From Tillus elongatus (taxonomy: Eukaryota > Arthropoda > Insecta > Coleoptera > Cleridae), in assembly GCA_964006375.1 (NCBI GenBank), contig OZ023263.1, positions 131,854,454-131,918,453 of the forward strand: DNA of 64,000 bases, in the 5' to 3' direction. The position numbers and the translations under genes are program-made. The notes beneath the pieces are model-generated. The model was given only the letters and a program-made list of their open reading frames with translations. It did not search any database and was not told the DNA's origin. This document shows positions 60,943 to 64,000 of this stretch, in pieces; within the stretch, counting starts at the first letter, position 1, and the number at the start of each line of letters is the position of its first letter.

Positions 60943-61040
<98 letters not shown>
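60650..61040 (-). mobile_element. HINE-like element, copy G (right block and TA core)
   Basis: The reversed right block contains CATCAAAATCGGCCCATTAT, ACAGACTTATCCAAGTCAC and CACCAAATTTGGTTGTCATA. It is followed by (TA)n at 60951-61040. The left block is missing. Confidence 0.75.
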
Positions 61041-61041
<1 letters not shown>

Positions 61042-61150
61042 ATATAGAAAGTTATTCACTGACTTTCGAAGCCCTCACGTTTGGTGCCAATTGTTATTGA
61101 ATTTCAAAAAATGTAATAAGCTATGAATTTTAAATTTAATTTAATATATA

Positions 61151-61154
61151 GAAT

Positions 61155-61204
<50 letters not shown>
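61151..61204. repeat. (TA)n microsatellite
   Basis: About 50 bp at the left edge of repeat R copy 2. Confidence 0.95.
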
Positions 61205-61207
<3 letters not shown>

Positions 61208-62830
61208 GTTTTTTTTTAGTTATATTTTAGGTATCTTAGCTTTTAACTTTTATTTTCCTGTAAAGTTTAGTGAAATGTGTTGTAAATGTTGTTATTATGA
61301 AATATATGTATTTGTGTATGTAACTTACACCTGGATGTACTCAATGTATTTTTATTTTTTTACCTGTTTAACACACAGAAAACAACCAATCACATATATG
61401 AACTGCCTCTCACCTCAGGGAGCTTAGTAAGCAAGTGGGTTCAAGTCCCCTTTGGTTTTTTTTTTGTAATTTCGAAATATTCTGCCCTATCTAATTTCAG
61501 TTCTTTCCTCCCAAATACTCATATATGTATAAAAGGAAACAAAATAAGGCAAAGGTTTCAAATGATCACCAAACTTGAATATTTATTACAATTAAAGAAC
61601 AAATGACAAAATTCTAATGCTACTTACTATTTTTAATGTATTTTTTTGTTTAATTTAGAGCTCTTTCTTATGATACTTCCCCCCTAAAAGTTATAGGCCT
61701 GTATTTCTTGCTTAAAATTTTTAAAATTACCTATACATATATAAATACAGATCTTTTCAAACTATGTACTACACGAGAGCGACATCTACTGGCATCTGCT
61801 TGGCCTAGCGATTCAATGTATAGTTTATACACGTAGTCAGTAGATGATTTTCGGTTTCGGCGATGATGTGATAATGGACGTTACGGCTGAGAGATGTCTC
61901 TACAGATATCTCAATATTATTGATGGTAGAAAGTGAAACAAAGATGATGGCTTGAATGTTTGCCACACTGTGTTGAAGTTGCAGATATATCACATAAATA
62001 AGGTGTCTTATTACTCACTTAGTTTTCCATCCCCTGCAAAGTTGCCCTGCTCTGAAGTTCCACGTTGTCTGTGACCAGTGACGCCTGTTTTTCCTCAACC
62101 TGTTTTCAAACTTTTTTCCAAAGATTTTTTATTTATTTTTCTAATATCAAAAATTTAATCAATCTAAACTTTTAAGCAAAATTTCCCCGTCTTATATTTT
62201 AACCCAAATTGTCCCATCTAATAATTTAATGACAATTTTAATCTTTTTTTATCTCAAAAATTTTCAATCTGATACTTTTATCAAATTTTTCCCCTCTGTT
62301 TATTATTTTTCATACGTAACCAGCGTAACTATTCAAAAAACTGTTATCTGCCTGCTTGCAAATCAAGATTATAACAAATTTTTATACAACAATCATCTTA
62401 TTATCATTATCTCTAGGGATACCTAAGTTGAATTGTTGTTAGTCAATGAGAGAATAATTAACCTAACTATAATTTTAGTGTCAGTTTGACGTCTGTCCTA
62501 AATAAAAAAAAACAGCTGACTTAAACATAGGTTATGACATGACATTTCTTACAATTTAACACTCAAATTTTGACATCTTACTATTCTTAAAGCTAACAAT
62601 ATCCTTAATTCTAACAATAACATCTTTAATTACTTTACAGCTATCAAACAATAATACCTTAAACTATATAATTAAACTTGTCATACATTTACACTTGCCT
62701 TGCCTCCTTTCAACACTGTAAAATTTAGTTTCTCCCTGCCTTACAGTGCAAAAACATTGCATACACCAAAGGTAAGTTGTTGTTTGTGTTTAGTATAATT
62801 TGTGGTACAATGTGTTTATGTATGTGTATA
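61205..62830. repeat. 1.6-kb dispersed repeat R, copy 2
   Basis: Collinear with 26772-28440. A GGTTCAAGTCC word (61439-61449) resembles a polymerase III B box but no tRNA fold surrounds it. No gene is readable. Confidence 0.7.
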
Positions 62831-62864
62831 TATGTATATGTGACCCCCTTTAGTAACCATATCA

Positions 62865-62941
<77 letters not shown>

Positions 62942-62977
62942 ACTGATAACTCGAAAAATAATGGGCCGATTTTGATG

Positions 62978-63067
<90 letters not shown>

Positions 63068-63112
63068 ACACAGATATCCTCATTAGTGAATTTTTCGTTT
63101 TACGAAAAATTG
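62865..63112. mobile_element. HINE-like element, copy H (chimeric fragment between TA tracts)
   Basis: (TA)n at 62865-62938, then the start of the right block (GATAACTCGAAAAATAATGG, 62939-62983) in plus orientation. A second (TA)n follows at 62983-63062, then an inverted left end (CATTAGTGAATTTTTCG, 63080-63110). The two pieces do not form a normal element. Confidence 0.65.
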
Positions 63113-63369
63113 GCAAAATCCAGACAAAAACCTGAAACGAATACGGGTTAGGCAGAGACAATGTAGCAAGAAGAGTGTTTTACAAACCCTTCAGTTTGAG
63201 CTTCAACCACCATCGTCCTTCATTTTCCTAAAATATTTCCAGAAAATTCATTTCAAATAGACCCTTTCTCTGTGGCTTTGGTAGTAGTTGTAGTTATAAA
63301 GTTTATCGTTTAATGGTCTATAAGTTTTAGCAAATTTTCGCACGGTAAAGAAACGAGAAAAATTTGTCG

Positions 63370-63750
63370 ATATACAGTAATTATAGGTGTCTTGAGCTGC
63401 ATCTTATAAAATTATCTTTACAATCACATCGTGGCCTATAATTCTTTTTTTTCGTAATCGTACATGCCTTATATTATTGCATTTTTGCATTTTGAATCTA
63501 AATATAATGCATGTTTGTAAGAAAATCGGGACGCTGCAAGAGCGTTATGGTAGCGAATTTTCATTAAACGCTTTATATTTCAATAGTTTAATTTGTATAT
63601 AACCTAAGCTTCGTTGGCCAGGAAAAGTTTTTTCGGGAACATTTAAAGTTTATTTTCGGAAAATTTTTGTAAATTTTGACACAATAAAATTATTTCGATG
63701 AAATATGGTACATTGTTTCTACTATATAGGTTATACTGATAACCAACTTG
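63370..63750. repeat. Repeat family S, inverted copy, with HINE-like terminus I
   Basis: Inverted partner of parts of 59000-59860. At 63528-63565 it contains GGGACGCTGCAAGAGCG...GGTAGCGAATTTTCATTAAA, the terminal motif of the HINE-like family. Confidence 0.6.
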
Positions 63751-64000
63751 CTACACTTACTAACATGCGTAATAATACTGCCAGGAGACGTAAACATGCT
63801 TTCTTGGTCAAGTTGTTGGCCGTTTGGCTTTGAATTTACTTACCTTTATTATTACTTCTGTGTATGTACAGGGTTAGGAAAAAGCCCGACAACGCCGTGT
63901 TATCCTCGAAACAAATGAAGGTATCATGAAACTTTAGGGTGATAAGTTGGCGTGGGCTTTGCATTTTTTAGGGAACCTATCATATTTATATTTTATTTAA
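63751..64000. other. No recognised gene
   Basis: Unassigned sequence at the right edge; an element may continue outside the window. Confidence 0.4.

Noticed and set aside
61430..61455. Polymerase III B-box-like GGTTCAAGTCC
   Set aside because: No convincing A box or cloverleaf around it, and the homologous site in repeat R copy 1 has diverged (GGTTAAAGTCC).

Overview
The window is eukaryotic, AT-rich and packed with transposons. It has the standard genetic code, no operons and no recognisable host gene. The mix of envelope-carrying gypsy-type elements (errantivirus-like), BEL/Pao, Penelope-like elements (PLEs), several LINE lineages, a hAT element and a tRNA-derived SINE fits an arthropod, most likely an insect; the species cannot be read from the sequence. 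Almost every coding region is broken by stops or frameshifts, and at least 18 (TA)n tracts of about 50-150 bp are scattered through it. I saw no bacterial-type system, CRISPR array, rRNA or intact tRNA.

Layout: 0.4-3.35 kb, a tandem repeat joined to a 5'-truncated errantivirus (integrase end, env, 3' LTR). 3.35-3.75 kb, a foldback between (TA)n tracts. 5.2-6.15 kb, a GT microsatellite, degenerate tandem repeats and a GC-rich block. 6.16-9.3 kb, minus-strand LINE-A (ORF1, endonuclease, RT). 10.5-14.1 kb, LINE-A ORF1 fragment, plus-strand LINE-B (endonuclease, RT) and two copies of a (TA)n-cored family (HINE-like, see below). 14.84-20.85 kb, a nearly full-length minus-strand BEL/Pao element with both LTRs. 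22.3-26.4 kb, LINE-C (Tx1/L1-like) with PLE-1 inserted at its 3' end. 26.8-28.4 kb, one copy of a roughly 1.6-kb repeat, the other being at 61.2-62.8 kb. 30.6-31.3 kb, a Gypsy integrase. 33.6-37.6 kb, PLE-2 with inverted terminal arms and a 1.9-kb hAT element in its RT. 39.5-40.4 kb, a SINE split by a HINE-like element. 40.4-42.4 kb, a 420-bp tandem array. 42.7-43.1 kb, a second SINE with target duplication. 47.2-55.1 kb, a mosaic of errantivirus pieces on both strands with a HINE-like insertion. 55.9-57.1 kb, PLE-3. 58 kb, a BEL fragment. 58.6-63.6 kb, more HINE-like pieces and related repeats.

The most informative results are nesting events that define element ends. HINE-like copies sit in a SINE and in an RNase H coding region, hAT sits in PLE-2 and PLE-1 sits in LINE-C. 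There is also an unusual scar seen twice, in the BEL RT (17807-17860) and the PLE-2 RT (36661-36770). In each, a tetranucleotide is duplicated, and each copy is the loop of a perfect hairpin made by an inverted copy of its own flanking host sequence. I read this as snap-back repair of a break with 4-nt ends, or as a footprint of an unknown insertion or excision process.
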